Shown here: in pieces, positions 54,635-64,000 of the stretch
Position numbering within the stretch: position 1 is the stretch's first letter
How the letters are laid out: each line of letters opens with the position of its first letter
Source of the DNA: Agromyces sp. Root81
Lineage (GTDB): Bacteria > Actinomycetota > Actinomycetes > Actinomycetales > Microbacteriaceae
Length of the DNA stretch: 64,000 bases
NCBI RefSeq assembly: GCF_001429165.1
Contig: NZ_LMIR01000001.1
Location: forward strand, 580,875-644,874
Direction of reading: 5' to 3'
Position numbers and translations under genes: made by a program
The notes under the pieces: generated by a model
What the model was told of the DNA's origin: nothing
The model's input: only the letters and a program-made list of their open reading frames with translations
Database searches by the model: none

Positions 54635-55074
54635 TGCTGTTCCTTCCATTGCGCGGCCGCTGCCGCTCGTTCTCGGTCGATACGTGCGCCGGCGACCATG
54701 CAGTACCACCACATGCCGCCGAAGAGCGCGCCCACGACGAACATCGCGGGGTTGAGGAAGCCCGACGCGAGGATGAGCACCTGGATGACCCAGCCGAGCG
54801 TGTACGCCCAGCTGTATCGCAGGAGCCCGATCGTCACGATCAGGGCGAGGATGATGACACCGCCGGCCGCGAGCGCGACCCACGAGGGCAGGGCGCCCTC
54901 GACGCCGCCCTGGGCGAGCCCCCAGATGACGAGGGCGGCGAGGAAGACCACGATGACCTCGAAGCCGAGCACGATGGCGCCGAGGCTCTGCCGGATGGAG
55001 CGCGGCGGCGCCGCAGGCGCGGCAGCGGCCGGCGTGGTGTCGTCGGGTTCGGGCGTCGATGTCGAGTCGCTCAT
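54631..55074 (-). CDS. DUF4233 membrane protein
   Basis: 147 residues from the ATG at 55074, which overlaps the folC stop. A Pro/Ala/Thr-rich cytoplasmic N-terminus (to about residue 30) is followed by four hydrophobic helices with SLGAIVLGFEVIVVFLAAL, LRYSWAYTLGWVIQVLILASGF and GALFGGMWWYCM, the DUF4233 pattern. This family is regularly located between folC and ndk in actinobacteria. Function unknown; position alone suggests a link to growth or nucleotide/folate supply. Confidence 0.93.
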   Translation of the reverse strand: MSDSTSTPEPDDTTPAAAAPAAPPRSIRQSLGAIVLGFEVIVVFLAALVIWGLAQGGVEGALPSWVALAAGGVIILALIVTIGLLRYSWAYTLGWVIQVLILASGFLNPAMFVVGALFGGMWWYCMVAGARIDRERAAAAAQWKEQQ

Positions 55075-56432
55075 GCGCGTCCCCATTCACGGTCTGCGGC
55101 GATGCCGATGGCCTCGCCAACGAGCACGATGGATCCGGCGACCACGACGGCGCGCTTCGGCCCGGCCTCGGCCCAGGCGCGGGCCTCGTCGAGGGCATCG
55201 TCGAGGCGCTCGACGGCCTCGACCCGGTCGGCGCCCGCCGCACGGGAGACGGATGCCGCGAGCTCGTCGGCCCTGATCGCACGGTCGGAGTCGGGGACGG
55301 TGACGATGAATCGGGTCGCGAGCGGTGCGAGGGCGCCGACGATGCCCTCGACATCCTTGCCGGCGAGCACGCCGAGCACGAACGCGACCTCGTCGAAGTC
55401 GAAGTACTCCCCGAGCGCGGCCGCGAGCGAGGCGGCACCGTGCGGGTTGTGGGCGGCGTCGACGAGCACCGGCGGCTCGGTGCCGACCATCTGCAGGCGC
55501 CCGGGCGAGGTCACCCCGCCGAGGCCCTGCTGCAGCACCTCGTCGGCCAGGCGCATCGTGCCGGCGCCGAGGAACGACTCGACGGCGGCGATCGCCACGG
55601 CGGCGTTCTCGGCCTGATGGCGCCCGAAGAGCGGCAGCGCGAGGTCGCGGTAGTCGCCCGCGAGGCCCTTCACCGAGATGAGCTGCCCGCCCACGGCGAC
55701 GCGCGAGTCGAGGACCGCGAAGCCACCGCCCTCGACGGCGAAGGTTCCGCCCTGATCGGCGGTCGCGTCGCGCAGCACCGTCAGCGCCTCCGGTGACTGG
55801 AACGCGGTGACGACAGCGGCCTCGGGCTTGATGATGCCGGCCTTCGTGCGGGCGATCTCCTCGATCGTCGTTCCGAGCGCCGACTCGTGGTCGAGGTCGA
55901 TGGGCGTGAACACGGCGACCTGGCCGTCGGCCACGTTCGTCGAGTCCCACTCGCCGCCCATGCCGACCTCGAGCACCACGACGTCGACGGGGGCGTCGGC
56001 GAAGCACGCGAATGCGAGCGCGGTGAGCGTCTCGAAGAAGGTGAGCCGGGGCTCGCCCGCGGCGTCGAGCTCGGCATCGACGATCGCGATGAACGGCTCG
56101 ATCTCCTCCCAGTTGCGGGCGACCGCCTCGTCGGCGACGGGCTCGCCGTCGATGAGGATGCGCTCGGTGAACCGCTCGAGGTGCGGACTCGTCATGAGCC
56201 CGGTGCGCAGGCCCCCGGCGCGCAGGATCGACTCGATCATGCGGCTCGTCGAGGTCTTGCCGTTCGTGCCGGTGATGTGGATCACGGGCGCGGCGCGATG
56301 CGGGTCGCCGAGGATCTCCACGGCTCGGCGCGTGGCGCCGAGGCGCGGCTCGGGGGCGGCTTCGCCGACCCGTTCGAGGAGACTCCGGTACACGGCGTCG
56401 GCCGCGTCGGCGTAGTCGAGTTCGTCGGTCAT
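55071..56432 (-). CDS. folC: Bifunctional folylpolyglutamate synthase/dihydrofolate synthase
   Basis: 453 residues of the Mur-ligase-like family. Adds glutamate to dihydropteroate and to folates with [22 protein letters not shown] (P-loop, about 53-71), [55 protein letters not shown] and [12 protein letters not shown] are typical. It starts at an ATG overlapping the ileS stop by 4 bp. Cytoplasmic; the ileS-folC pairing is common in this lineage. Confidence 0.97.
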   Translation of the reverse strand: MTDELDYADAADAVYRSLLERVGEAAPEPRLGATRRAVEILGDPHRAAPVIHITGTNGKTSTSRMIESILRAGGLRTGLMTSPHLERFTERILIDGEPVADEAVARNWEEIEPFIAIVDAELDAAGEPRLTFFETLTALAFACFADAPVDVVVLEVGMGGEWDSTNVADGQVAVFTPIDLDHESALGTTIEEIARTKAGIIKPEAAVVTAFQSPEALTVLRDATADQGGTFAVEGGGFAVLDSRVAVGGQLISVKGLAGDYRDLALPLFGRHQAENAAVAIAAVESFLGAGTMRLADEVLQQGLGGVTSPGRLQMVGTEPPVLVDAAHNPHGAASLAAALGEYFDFDEVAFVLGVLAGKDVEGIVGALAPLATRFIVTVPDSDRAIRADELAASVSRAAGADRVEAVERLDDALDEARAWAEAGPKRAVVVAGSIVLVGEAIGIAADREWGRA

Positions 56433-59400
56433 GCCTTCGCCACCTCCACGGTCAATCGCGAGGACTCGCCGACCGGCTTCGCCTCGCCGTCGGGGGTTCC
56501 GGCGATCACGGACAGTTCGGTCGCGAGCGTCTCGCCGGCGATGAGTTCACGGTGTCGCTCCGCCGCCGCCGCGCCGACCTCGTCGAGCGTGAGCGTGAGG
56601 CGGATGCGGTCGCCGACCTCGAGGCCGGCTGCCTTGCGCGACTCCTGCACCGCACGCACGACGTCACGCGCGAGGCCCTCGGCCTCGAGTTCGGGGGTCG
56701 TCGCGGTGTCGAGGATCACGAACCCGCCGTCGGCGAGCAGCGCGAGCGCGCTCGACCCGTCGCCGGAGCCGCCGGCTTCGAGCACGAGCTCGTACTCCCC
56801 CGCCTCGAGCGCGATGCCGCCGGCGACGACCGAGTCGCCCTCGACGCTCCAGTCGCCAGAGCGGGCGGCCTGGATCGCCTGCTGCACGGTCTTGCCGAGC
56901 CGGGGACCGGCGGCGCGTGCGTTGACGGTGAGGCGCTTCGTGACCCCGAAGCGCTCGGCGCTCGAGACGTCGAGCGTCACGAGCTCGACGGCCTTGACGT
57001 TGAGCTCGTCGCGCAGGATCGCCTCGAACGGCGCGAGCGCCGCGGCATCCGTCGCGACGACCGTGAGCCGCGCGAGCGGGAGGCGCACGCGACGACCCGA
57101 CTGCTTGCGCAGCGACAGCGCGGCGGAGCTGATCTCGCGCACCGAGTCCATCGCCGCCACGAGATCGTGGTCGACCGGGAAGGCGGCGGCGTCGGGCCAG
57201 TCGGCCAGGTGCACGCTGCGCCCGCCGGTGAGGCCGCGCCAGATCTGCTCGGAGACGAGCGGCAGCAGCGGGGCGGAGAGACGCGTGAGCGTCTCGAGCA
57301 CGGTGTGCAGCGTGTCGAACGCCTCACTGCCGGAGCCGTCCGCCCCGACGCCCGCCCAGAAGCGGTCACGCGAGCGACGCACGTACCAGTTCGTCAGCAC
57401 GTCGCCGAAGTCGCGCAGCTTCGCCGCGGCGAGCGGCGAGTCGAACGCCTCGAAGTCGGCCGTGACGCCGGTGACGAGCTCGCCGAGCTTGGCGAGCAGG
57501 TAACGGTCGAGCACGTCGGTCGAGTCCGTGCGAGCGGATGCCTCGTAGCCGCCCTCGCTCGCCGAGTTGGCGTACAGCGAGAAGAAGTACCAGGTGCTCC
57601 ACAGCGGCAGCATGAACTGCCGCACGCCCTCGCGGATGCCCTCCTCGGTGACGATGAGGTTGCCGCCGCGCAGCACCGAGCTCGACATCAGGAACCAGCG
57701 CATCGCGTCGGAGCCGTCGCGCTCGAAGACCTCGGAGACGTCGGGGTAGTTGCGCAGCGACTTCGACATCTTCTGCCCGTCGCTGCCGAGCACGATGCCG
57801 TGGCTCACGACGTTCGTGAACGCGCGCCGGTCGAACAGCGCGGTCGAGAGCACGTGCATGACGTAGAACCAGCCGCGCGTCTGGCCGATGTACTCGACGA
57901 TGAAGTCGGCGGGGTTGTGGCTGTCGAACCACTCCTGGTTCTCGAAGGGGTAGTGCACCTGTGCGAACGGCATCGAGCCCGAGTCGAACCAGACGTCGAA
58001 GATGTCGGGGATGCGCCGCATCATCGAGCGACCGGTGGGGTCGTCGGGGTTCGGGCGCACGAGGTCGTCGATGTACGGGCGGTGCAGGTCGGGTTCGCCG
58101 TCGGGGTTCACCGGCAGGCGGCCGAAGTCGCGCTGGAGCTCCTCGAGCGAGCCGTAGACGTCGATGCGGGGGTACTCGGGGTCGTCGCTCTTCCACACCG
58201 GGATCGGCGAGCCCCAGTAGCGGTTGCGGCTGATCGACCAGTCGCGCGCGCCCGCGACCCACTTGCCGAACTGGCCGTCCTTCACGTTGTCGGGCACCCA
58301 GTTGATGTCCTGGTTCAGCTCGCCCATGCGGTCGCGGAACTCGGGCACGCGGATGAACCAGCTCGAGACGGCCTTGTAGATGAGCGGGTTCCTGCAGCGC
58401 CAGCAGTGCGGGTACGAGTGCTCGTAGCTCGCCTGGCGGAGCAGGCGCCCTTCGGCCTTCAGCAGCTGGGTGAGCGGCTTGTTCGCGTCACTCCACAGGA
58501 GCCCCGCGACATCCGTCACCGCCGGCAGGAACCGGCCGCCCTCGTCGAGCGAGATGATGACCGGGATGCCCGCGGCCTCGGAGATCTTCTGGTCCTCCTC
58601 GCCGTAGGCGGGCGCCTGGTGCACGATGCCGGTGCCGTCTTCGGTCGTGACGTAGTCGGCGACGAGGATTCGCCAGGCGTTCTCGAGCCCGTAGGCCTCG
58701 ACGTCGGCGTAGTAGTCGAAGAGACGGTCGTAGGCGACGCCCTCGAGCTCGTTGCCGCGAACCGTGCGGGAGACCGCGGCGCGCGCCTCGTCGGCGGACT
58801 CGTAGCCGAGCTCCTTGGCGTAGTTGCCGACGAGGTCGATCGCCAGCAGGTACTCGCCGCTGAGCACCTCGGTGTCGGATGCCACGGCGCCCGAGACGGC
58901 GGTGCCGACCTCTTCGCGCAGCACGGTCGCGTCGGGCGTGCCGTTCGGCCCCGCGGGCACGACGGCGTACTCGATGTCGGGCCCGACCGCGAGGGCGAAG
59001 TTGGTGGGCAGGGTCCACGGCGTCGTCGTCCACGCGAGCGCCCGCACGGCCGTGAGGCCGAGCGACTCGGCCTTCGCCCCGACGAGCGGGAACGTGACCG
59101 TGACCGTCTGGTCCTGACGCATCTTGTAGACGTCGTCGTCCATGCGCAGCTCGTGGTTCGAGAGCGGCGTCTGGTCGCGCCAGCAGTACGGCAGCACGCG
59201 GTAGCCCTCGTAGGCGAGGCCCTTCTCGTGCAGCGTCTTGAACGCCCAGATCACGCTCTCCATGAACGTCACGTCGAGCGTCTTGTAGTCGTGCTCGAAG
59301 TCGACCCAGCGCGCCTGGCGGGTGACGTACTCCTGCCACTCCTTCGTGTAGCGGAGCACGGCGTCGCGAGCGGCCTGGTTGAAGGCCGCGATGCCCATCT

Positions 59401-59746
59401 CCTCGATCTCGCTCTTGTCGGTGATGCCGAGCTGCCGCTCGGCCTCGAGCTCGGCGGGCAGGCCGTGGGTGTCCCAGCCGAACCGGCGGTGCACCTGCTT
59501 TCCGCGCATGGTCTGGAAGCGCGGGAAGAGGTCCTTCGCGTAGCCCGTCAGCAGGTGCCCGTAGTGCGGCAGGCCGTTGGCGAACGGCGGGCCGTCGTAG
59601 AAGACCCACTCGGGAGCGCCCTCGCGCTGGTCGATCGAGGCCTGGAACGTGCCGTCGGCCTTCCAGAAGGCGAGCACGTCGCGCTCGACGGCGGGGAACT
59701 CGGGTGAGGGGGCGACACCGTGGTCGTCTGGGGTACGGGGGTACAC
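56429..59746 (-). CDS. ileS: Isoleucyl-tRNA synthetase
   Basis: 1105 residues; the length and editing domain point to the long eukaryote-like type found in many actinobacteria. Charges tRNA-Ile and edits valine. The HIGH-type motif is HYGH (61-64) in [20 protein letters not shown] occurs at about 656-660 ([13 protein letters not shown]). An editing domain lies between, with [12 protein letters not shown]. The start is a GTG at 59746, 5 bp after AAGGAG. The isoleucine T-box leader upstream regulates it. Long-type enzymes are often less sensitive to mupirocin; that is inference. Confidence 0.97.
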   Translation of the reverse strand: MYPRTPDDHGVAPSPEFPAVERDVLAFWKADGTFQASIDQREGAPEWVFYDGPPFANGLPHYGHLLTGYAKDLFPRFQTMRGKQVHRRFGWDTHGLPAELEAERQLGITDKSEIEEMGIAAFNQAARDAVLRYTKEWQEYVTRQARWVDFEHDYKTLDVTFMESVIWAFKTLHEKGLAYEGYRVLPYCWRDQTPLSNHELRMDDDVYKMRQDQTVTVTFPLVGAKAESLGLTAVRALAWTTTPWTLPTNFALAVGPDIEYAVVPAGPNGTPDATVLREEVGTAVSGAVASDTEVLSGEYLLAIDLVGNYAKELGYESADEARAAVSRTVRGNELEGVAYDRLFDYYADVEAYGLENAWRILVADYVTTEDGTGIVHQAPAYGEEDQKISEAAGIPVIISLDEGGRFLPAVTDVAGLLWSDANKPLTQLLKAEGRLLRQASYEHSYPHCWRCRNPLIYKAVSSWFIRVPEFRDRMGELNQDINWVPDNVKDGQFGKWVAGARDWSISRNRYWGSPIPVWKSDDPEYPRIDVYGSLEELQRDFGRLPVNPDGEPDLHRPYIDDLVRPNPDDPTGRSMMRRIPDIFDVWFDSGSMPFAQVHYPFENQEWFDSHNPADFIVEYIGQTRGWFYVMHVLSTALFDRRAFTNVVSHGIVLGSDGQKMSKSLRNYPDVSEVFERDGSDAMRWFLMSSSVLRGGNLIVTEEGIREGVRQFMLPLWSTWYFFSLYANSASEGGYEASARTDSTDVLDRYLLAKLGELVTGVTADFEAFDSPLAAAKLRDFGDVLTNWYVRRSRDRFWAGVGADGSGSEAFDTLHTVLETLTRLSAPLLPLVSEQIWRGLTGGRSVHLADWPDAAAFPVDHDLVAAMDSVREISSAALSLRKQSGRRVRLPLARLTVVATDAAALAPFEAILRDELNVKAVELVTLDVSSAERFGVTKRLTVNARAAGPRLGKTVQQAIQAARSGDWSVEGDSVVAGGIALEAGEYELVLEAGGSGDGSSALALLADGGFVILDTATTPELEAEGLARDVVRAVQESRKAAGLEVGDRIRLTLTLDEVGAAAAERHRELIAGETLATELSVIAGTPDGEAKPVGESSRLTVEVAKA

Positions 59747-59751
59747 GCTCG

Positions 59752-59962
59752 CTCCTTGCGGGGACGGATGCTCTCACGAGGACGCCGGTGCTCGATCGAG
59801 CGCCGCCGCGGTACCACCTCGCTTGCGAGTCGCGCCGTGCGGCCGACTCGCCCCTCATTGCCGGCTGTGACGGGCCGCCCCGTTCGGTTCTACTGCCGAG
59901 CGGATGCCGCGTGGCTCCCACCTGGGTTCTTCCGAAGACTCCCCGGTGATGGCCGGATCGAC
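59752..59962 (-). ncRNA. T-box leader of ileS (isoleucine, translational type)
   Basis: Read on the minus strand. The T-box sequence AGGTGGTACCGCGG is at 59819-59806 and pairs with the tRNA acceptor end. A very short stem I (CCGG-CCAUCA-CCGG) at the 5' end carries the specifier AUC (59950-59948), which reads tRNA-Ile. Stem II and a GC-rich middle follow. Downstream, a GCTCGATCGAGC element and pyrimidine stretches can pair with the AAGGAG ribosome site (59757-59752). No U-run terminator occurs before ileS, so control is probably at translation start: uncharged tRNA-Ile should free the ribosome site. This matches the ultrashort-stem-I class of actinobacterial ileS. Confidence 0.9.
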
Positions 59963-60015
59963 GTCGTTTGCTTCACGACTGCTGCACCGGCCGAGGGCCG
60001 GATCGAAGTCGTTGG
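59951..60015. repeat. Direct repeat pair upstream of the ileS T-box
   Basis: GGCCGGATCGACGTCGTTTG (59951-59970) and GGCCGGATCGAAGTCGTTGG (59996-60015) match at 17 of 20 positions and are 45 bp apart. The first copy runs into T-box stem I. A TTGACG -35-like box (60021-60016, minus strand) abuts the second copy, but I see no good -10. This may be a duplicated leader or promoter segment. Confidence 0.7.
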
Positions 60016-60023
60016 CGTCAAGA

Positions 60024-60419
60024 CTACCGCGTCGGCATGGGGCGGAGCACGCCGGAGGCGCGGGGCGCCGAGCGGTACGCCTCGCTGATGAGCGCCAGCA
60101 GGGCGGCTTCAGGCAGCTCGTGGTTCTTCGCCTCGTCGACGAGGTCGTACACGGCACCTGCGAGCGCGGCGTGCCCGCCGATGCGCACGGCGACGACCGC
60201 ACCCCTGCCGCGATGGAGCTCGATGAGGCGTTCGTCGCGAAGCCGGTGATAGGCGCGGAGCACCGTGTGCACGTTGACGCCGAGCGAGTCGGCGAGTTCG
60301 CGAGCTGCGGGCAGGCGCTCGCCGCCCGAGAGCCGACCGTCGATGATCGACGCGCGCAGCCCGGAGGCGAGCTGCTCGAAGAGCGGCGCATCGAGGGTCT
60401 GGTCGAGCCGGATCAGCAT
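60024..60419 (-). CDS. Short GntR-family transcriptional regulator (YtrA-like)
   Basis: 131 residues from the ATG at 60419. The winged helix (about 6-72) reads PLFEQLASGLRASIIDGRLSGGERLPAARELADSLGVNVHTVLRAYHRLRDERLIE, the GntR pattern. The C-terminal part is only about 55 residues, as in YtrA-type members, which usually control a neighbouring ABC transporter. A TTG at 60425 is an unlikely alternative start. There is no ribosome site. It is divergent from the peptide/nickel-type importer and shares its 124-bp promoter region. Confidence 0.92.
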   Translation of the reverse strand: MLIRLDQTLDAPLFEQLASGLRASIIDGRLSGGERLPAARELADSLGVNVHTVLRAYHRLRDERLIELHRGRGAVVAVRIGGHAALAGAVYDLVDEAKNHELPEAALLALISEAYRSAPRASGVLRPMPTR

Positions 60420-60431
60420 CTTCAAAGTCTA

Positions 60432-60454
60432 TTGTTCTAGTGGAATACGAACAA
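60432..60454. promoter_or_regulatory. Candidate GntR operator / promoter overlap
   Basis: TTGTTC-N11-GAACAA is a perfect 6-bp inverted repeat 13 bp from the GntR start. On the minus strand TTGTTC (60454-60449) is also a -35-like box, 17 bp from TAGACT (60431-60426). The boxes sit just before the ATG at 60419, so that transcript would be leaderless. A regulator bound here would block its own transcription and could control the divergent transporter. Confidence 0.6.
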
Positions 60455-60543
60455 CTTGCTTGTCGGGACTGCACGCCGATGTCAGGATGAGTTCGGGCCA
60501 CGCCGATGCGAGCCCGCCCCAGCTCCCCACCGCAAGGACCTCG

Positions 60544-62205
60544 ATGCGTGCTGCACCCGTGACCACCTCCCCGCTCGTGCGCAGGCTCGGCATCGCCGGC
60601 GTCGCCCTCGTCTCGACGATCGCACTCGCCGCCTGCCAGGCACCCGCACCCGAGGCATCCGGCGAACCGGTGTCGGGCGGCACGCTCAGCTACGCGAGCG
60701 GCGACGCCGAGCCGACCTGCCTCGACCCGCACGTCGGCGGCAACTACCCGCAGGCGCTGCTCGCCGGCCAGTTCCTCGAATCCCTCGTCTCGCGCGACGA
60801 CTCGGGCGAGATCATCCCCTGGCTCGCGGAATCGTGGACGGCCGACGCCGACGGCCTCACCTGGGAGTTCACCCTTCGAGACGACGTCGCATTCACCGAC
60901 GGGACGCCGCTCGACGCCGAGGCGGTGAAGGTCAACGTCGAACATCTGAAGGACCCGGCGACCCAGTCGTCGACGGGCTACCTCGCGCTCGGCAAGGTCG
61001 ACCGCGTCGAAGTCGTCAGCGACCAGGTGGCCCGGTTCGTGATGACCGCCCCCGACAGCGCCCTGCTCGAGTCCCTCAGCCAGCCCTGGCTCGCCATCGA
61101 ATCCCCCGCCGGTCTCGCCCGCGGCATGGACGAGAACTGCCAGGCGCCCATCGGCACCGGCCCCTTCGTCGTCGACGAGTGGGTAAAGCAGGATCGCGTA
61201 TCGCTCGTGCGCAACGATGACTACACCTCCCCGCCCGCCGACGCGGCGCACGAGGGGCCGGCGTACCTCGAAGCGATCGACTGGCGCTTCGTCCCCGACG
61301 CCGCATCGCGATACGCGGCACTGCAGGGCGGCCAGGTCGACGTCATCGACAACCCCCAGCCCGACACCATCGCGGCCGCGAAGTCGAACGACGCACTCAC
61401 CTGGCTCGATGCACCGCGCCCCGGCGCCGCGAACCGCATCGAGCTCAACTCGGGTCAGGCCCCGTTCGACGATGAGCGCGTGCGTGAGGCGTTCATCCGC
61501 GCGGTCGAGGTCGACGACGGCATCGACGCGCTCTTCTTCGGCACGGCGGAGCGGTCGTATTCGCCCCTCTCCTCGGTCGAAGGCGTCGCGTACTCCGACG
61601 ACTCGCTGTTCGAGCCCGACCTCGACCGGGCGAATGCGCTCCTCGATGAAGCCGGATGGACGGAGCGCGACGCCGACGGCTATCGCGTGAAGGACGGCGT
61701 GCGGTTGACGCTGCGCTTCCCGGTGAGCACGAACCAGTCGATCCCCGCCGAGCAGTCGCTCTTCGAGCAGGTCCAGGCGACGGCCGGGGCAGCCGGCTTC
61801 GACGTCGTGATCGAGCTCCTCGACCTCTCGAGCTGGTACGGCGCGCTCGCGGCGCACGAGTACGAGATCGTGAGCGCCCCCTACACCAAGGTCGGCCCAG
61901 ACGTCCTGCGCATCCTGTACCACTCCGACAGCATCACGCCCGCGCCGAGCGGGTACTTCGCGAACCTCGCCCAGCTCGACGACCCCGAGGTCGACGCGCT
62001 CCTCACCGATGCCGCGTCGACGACCGACGCCGGCTCCCGCGCCGAGCTCTACGAACGCGCCCAGCAGTTGATCCTCGGCGGTTACTACCTGCTGCCGCTG
62101 TACGACCAGCAGAACAGCTTCCTGCTCAGCACGTCCGTACAGGGGGCCCGCGCGATGCCGACCGTCTCGACGCCGACGTTCTATGACGCCTGGCTCGCCG
62201 ACTGA
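60544..62205 (+). CDS. ABC importer solute-binding lipoprotein (SBP_bac_5, peptide/nickel/opine type)
   Basis: 553 residues. The ATG at 60544 follows AAGGA by 5 bp. Lipoprotein signal with lipobox LAAC (Cys31). The SBP_bac_5 fold is shown by SGGTLSYASGDAEPTCLDPH, LAESWTADADGLTWEFTLRDDVAFTDGTPLDAEAVKVN (about 99-136), GTGPFVVDEW and the late ANALLDEAGW. This class carries oligopeptides, opines, nickel or related solutes; the ligand cannot be read. Its end overlaps the permease gene by 23 bp. Confidence 0.94.
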   Translation: MRAAPVTTSPLVRRLGIAGVALVSTIALAACQAPAPEASGEPVSGGTLSYASGDAEPTCLDPHVGGNYPQALLAGQFLESLVSRDDSGEIIPWLAESWTADADGLTWEFTLRDDVAFTDGTPLDAEAVKVNVEHLKDPATQSSTGYLALGKVDRVEVVSDQVARFVMTAPDSALLESLSQPWLAIESPAGLARGMDENCQAPIGTGPFVVDEWVKQDRVSLVRNDDYTSPPADAAHEGPAYLEAIDWRFVPDAASRYAALQGGQVDVIDNPQPDTIAAAKSNDALTWLDAPRPGAANRIELNSGQAPFDDERVREAFIRAVEVDDGIDALFFGTAERSYSPLSSVEGVAYSDDSLFEPDLDRANALLDEAGWTERDADGYRVKDGVRLTLRFPVSTNQSIPAEQSLFEQVQATAGAAGFDVVIELLDLSSWYGALAAHEYEIVSAPYTKVGPDVLRILYHSDSITPAPSGYFANLAQLDDPEVDALLTDAASTTDAGSRAELYERAQQLILGGYYLLPLYDQQNSFLLSTSVQGARAMPTVSTPTFYDAWLAD

Positions 62206-63166
62206 GCAGCGCCGCTCCTTCGGCGGTGCGACCCTTCGCCGCGCCGGCCTGCTCGTGGCCGGCGCGGTGTTCGTGCTGTGGGCGGTGGCCACGCTGACCT
62301 TCTTCGCGATCCGGCTGATCCCCGGCGATCCGGCGCAGGCGATCCTCGGCGGCCCAGGATCGCAGGCGTCCCAGGAGGCGCTCGATCAAGTCCGGAGCGA
62401 CTACGGGCTCGACCAGCCGCTCATCGTGCAGTACTTCGCGATGCTCGGTCGCCTGCTCACGGGCGATCTCGGAACGTCGTACGCCCTCAAGCTCCCCGTC
62501 GCCGACCTGCTCGCGGCCCAGCTCGGCGGCACGCTGCTCCTCTCCGCCCTCTCCCTGGTGCTCGCATGGGTTCTGGCGCTCGGTCTCGCGATCTGGTCGA
62601 CCGGGCGCGGCAGGATCGCGAGCGCCGTCGGCGAGGGCATCGAGATCACGGCCGCTGCGCTGCCGCACTTCTGGCTCGCCGCCGTGCTCATCGCGGTCTT
62701 CAGCGTGGCGCTGGACTGGCTGCCACCGGTCGGGACCGGCACTCCCGCCGGGTTCGTGCTGCCCGTCGTGACCCTCGCGATCCCGCTCGCGGGATTCCTG
62801 GCCCAGGTCATGCGCGACAGCCTCCTCGACGCGATGCAGCAGCCCTTCGTCATGTCCGCCCGGGCCCGCGGCGAGAGTGCCGCCGGCTTACGCGTGCGCC
62901 ACACGATCCGGCACGCATCCCTGCCTGCCATCAGCCTGTCGGGCTGGGCACTCGGCTGGCTGCTCTCGGGGGCGGTCGTCGTCGAGACGATCTTCGCGAT
63001 GCCCGGGCTCGGTCGCACCCTGCTGCAGGCGGTGACGCTCCGGGACATCCCGGTCGTCACGGGAGTGGTGCTGCTGGTCGCGCTCGTCTACGTGCTCATG
63101 ACCGTGCTGACCGATCTCGCCGCGCGCATCGCCGACCCTCGGTTGCGCCAGGAGTCGGGCCGATGA
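62183..63166 (+). CDS. ABC importer permease (DppB/NikB-like)
   Basis: 327 residues with six hydrophobic helices. Typical opening: VLWAVATLTFFAIRLIPGDPAQAILGG, then DQPLIVQYFAMLGRLLTGDLGTSYALKLPV. The coupling loop is ARARGESAAGLRVRHTIRHASLPAI. The ATG at 62183 lies inside the end of the binding-protein gene; the frame is clear. It forms the channel with the DppC-like partner. Confidence 0.94.
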   Translation: MTPGSPTEQRRSFGGATLRRAGLLVAGAVFVLWAVATLTFFAIRLIPGDPAQAILGGPGSQASQEALDQVRSDYGLDQPLIVQYFAMLGRLLTGDLGTSYALKLPVADLLAAQLGGTLLLSALSLVLAWVLALGLAIWSTGRGRIASAVGEGIEITAAALPHFWLAAVLIAVFSVALDWLPPVGTGTPAGFVLPVVTLAIPLAGFLAQVMRDSLLDAMQQPFVMSARARGESAAGLRVRHTIRHASLPAISLSGWALGWLLSGAVVVETIFAMPGLGRTLLQAVTLRDIPVVTGVVLLVALVYVLMTVLTDLAARIADPRLRQESGR

Positions 63167-64000
63167 GCGATCTCGAACTCCAACAGGCCACAGCGGTCTC
63201 GGCTGCGGCGCATGCGCCCGCCCGCCGCAGAGGTCGGATGCCGCGGACCGGCACCCTGGTCGCGGGGGCGTTCGTGCTCTTCCTCCTCGCAGCGACCGTC
63301 GCGCCCGAACTCGTCGCGACACAGGATCCCAACGCGATCTCCCCCGTCGACGCGTTCCAGTCGCCGTCGCCCGCTCATTGGTTCGGCACCGACGAATCGG
63401 GTCGCGACATCTACAGTCGCATCGTCGCGGGCACCGCCACCTCGCTCCTCATCGGGGTCGCTGCGACCGCGATCGGCCTTGCGCTCGGGCTCGTGCTCGG
63501 GGTGCTGGCGAGCTTCGGCGGCCGGATCGTCGACTTCGGCGTCAACCGGCTCGTCGAGGTGCTCTTCGCCTTTCCCGGGCTCCTCCTCGCACTGCTCGTC
63601 ATCGTCGTGTACGGTCCCGGACCCGTCACTGCGACAGTCGCGGTCGGCCTCTCCACGGCGCCGGGCTACGCCCGGATCATCCGTGGCCAGCTCGTCTCGA
63701 TCCGCTCATCGCAGTACGTCGAAGCGGCGCGGGTGCTCGGCCGCTCCCCCGCACGCATCCTCGCTCGGCATGTTCTGCCGAACGCGCTCATCCCGATCTT
63801 CGTGCTCGCGACACTCGGCATCGGGCAGGCGATCGTCTGGGCCGCCGCCCTCAGCTATCTCGGGCTCGGCGCCCAGCCCCCGGCCGCGGAATGGGGTGCG
63901 ATGCTCGCCGCCGGCCGCACCTACCTCGCGACCGCATGGTGGATGACGGTGTTCCCCGGGCTCATGATCGTCGGCACGACCATCGCGACGACGGTGCTCG
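63163..64000 (+). CDS. ABC importer permease (DppC/NikC-like), 3'-truncated by window edge
   Basis: At least 279 residues visible, starting at an ATG that overlaps the DppB-like stop (ATGA). It begins with a cytoplasmic N-terminus and a first helix (TLVAGAFVLFLLAATVAPELVA). The family motif PAHWFGTDESGRDIYSRIVAGTATSLLIG (about 66-94) follows, and the EAA loop EAARVLGRSPARILARHVLPNALIPI lies about 185-210. The gene runs off the right edge a little before its expected end. ATPase genes for this importer are expected beyond it. Confidence 0.93.
   Translation, partial: MSDLELQQATAVSAAAHAPARRRGRMPRTGTLVAGAFVLFLLAATVAPELVATQDPNAISPVDAFQSPSPAHWFGTDESGRDIYSRIVAGTATSLLIGVAATAIGLALGLVLGVLASFGGRIVDFGVNRLVEVLFAFPGLLLALLVIVVYGPGPVTATVAVGLSTAPGYARIIRGQLVSIRSSQYVEAARVLGRSPARILARHVLPNALIPIFVLATLGIGQAIVWAAALSYLGLGAQPPAAEWGAMLAAGRTYLATAWWMTVFPGLMIVGTTIATTVL

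Noticed and set aside
56552-59707. 1051-residue open frame antisense to ileS
   Set aside because: A by-product of high GC: Arg/Val/Asp/Ala-rich composition, no domains, no ribosome site, and the opposite strand encodes an unmistakable IleRS.
1-64000. CRISPR arrays, rRNA genes, intact insertion sequences or prophage
   Set aside because: I looked for spaced direct repeats, conserved rRNA segments, transposase motifs and phage structural genes and saw none.

Overview
High-GC chromosomal DNA of an actinobacterium, most likely a member of the Microbacteriaceae. The grounds are GC-rich codon use, GTG starts, overlapping ATGA/GTGA junctions, a T-box with a very short stem I ahead of ileS, and the block rne / rplU-rpmA-obg-proB-proA-nadD-rsfS with ndk-folC-ileS beside it. 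The genus cannot be settled from the sequence alone.

1-11943 (+) is one arm of an exopolysaccharide (EPS) locus: a priming sugar-1-phosphate transferase (cut by the left edge), a small secreted or anchored protein, an MFS transporter, an anchored beta-propeller-like protein, a WecG/TagA glycosyltransferase, a 1052-residue protein carrying three glycosyltransferase domains, a glycosidase-like secreted protein, a Wzy-like polymerase and a Wzz-like protein. Most junctions are translationally coupled. 11948-26482 (-) is the second arm, meeting the first tail to tail with 4 bp between stops. It holds two glycosyltransferases, two DegT-type aminotransferases, a flippase, a GT2, a NeuD-like acetyltransferase, an epimerase, a WlbA-like oxidoreductase and a 1.6k-residue secreted protein with a dimethylformamidase-beta-like domain and four DUF4082 modules. 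The set suggests a surface polymer containing an amino/acetamido sugar.

26.6-28.4 kb is decayed DNA: a truncated hypothetical gene, frameshifted pieces and a broken ROK-family gene. A LysE-type exporter follows at 28409-29056.

29.2-41 kb is the most novel block. A PucR-type regulator is divergent from a coupled cluster: DUF917 protein, degenerate HyuA-like protein, RbsB/RbsA/RbsC-type ABC importer, intact HyuA-like ATPase, second DUF917 protein, and a metal-dependent amidohydrolase. It looks like an uptake and ring-opening route for a hydantoin-, thiohydantoin- or lactam-like compound. The substrate is unknown.

41.2-43.2 kb carries the scar of an integrative conjugative element next to tRNA-Ala(GGC): a DUF1761-type gene fused to foreign sequence and a truncated VirD4/TraG coupling protein.

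43.3-59.9 kb is housekeeping: rsfS, a proline-rich membrane protein, nadD, a small membrane protein, proA, proB, obgE, rpmA, rplU, a DUF4031 gene, RNase E/G, a VKOR-family protein, ndk, a DUF4233 protein, folC and ileS with its T-box leader. From 60.0 kb a short GntR regulator is divergent from a peptide/nickel-type ABC importer that runs off the right edge.
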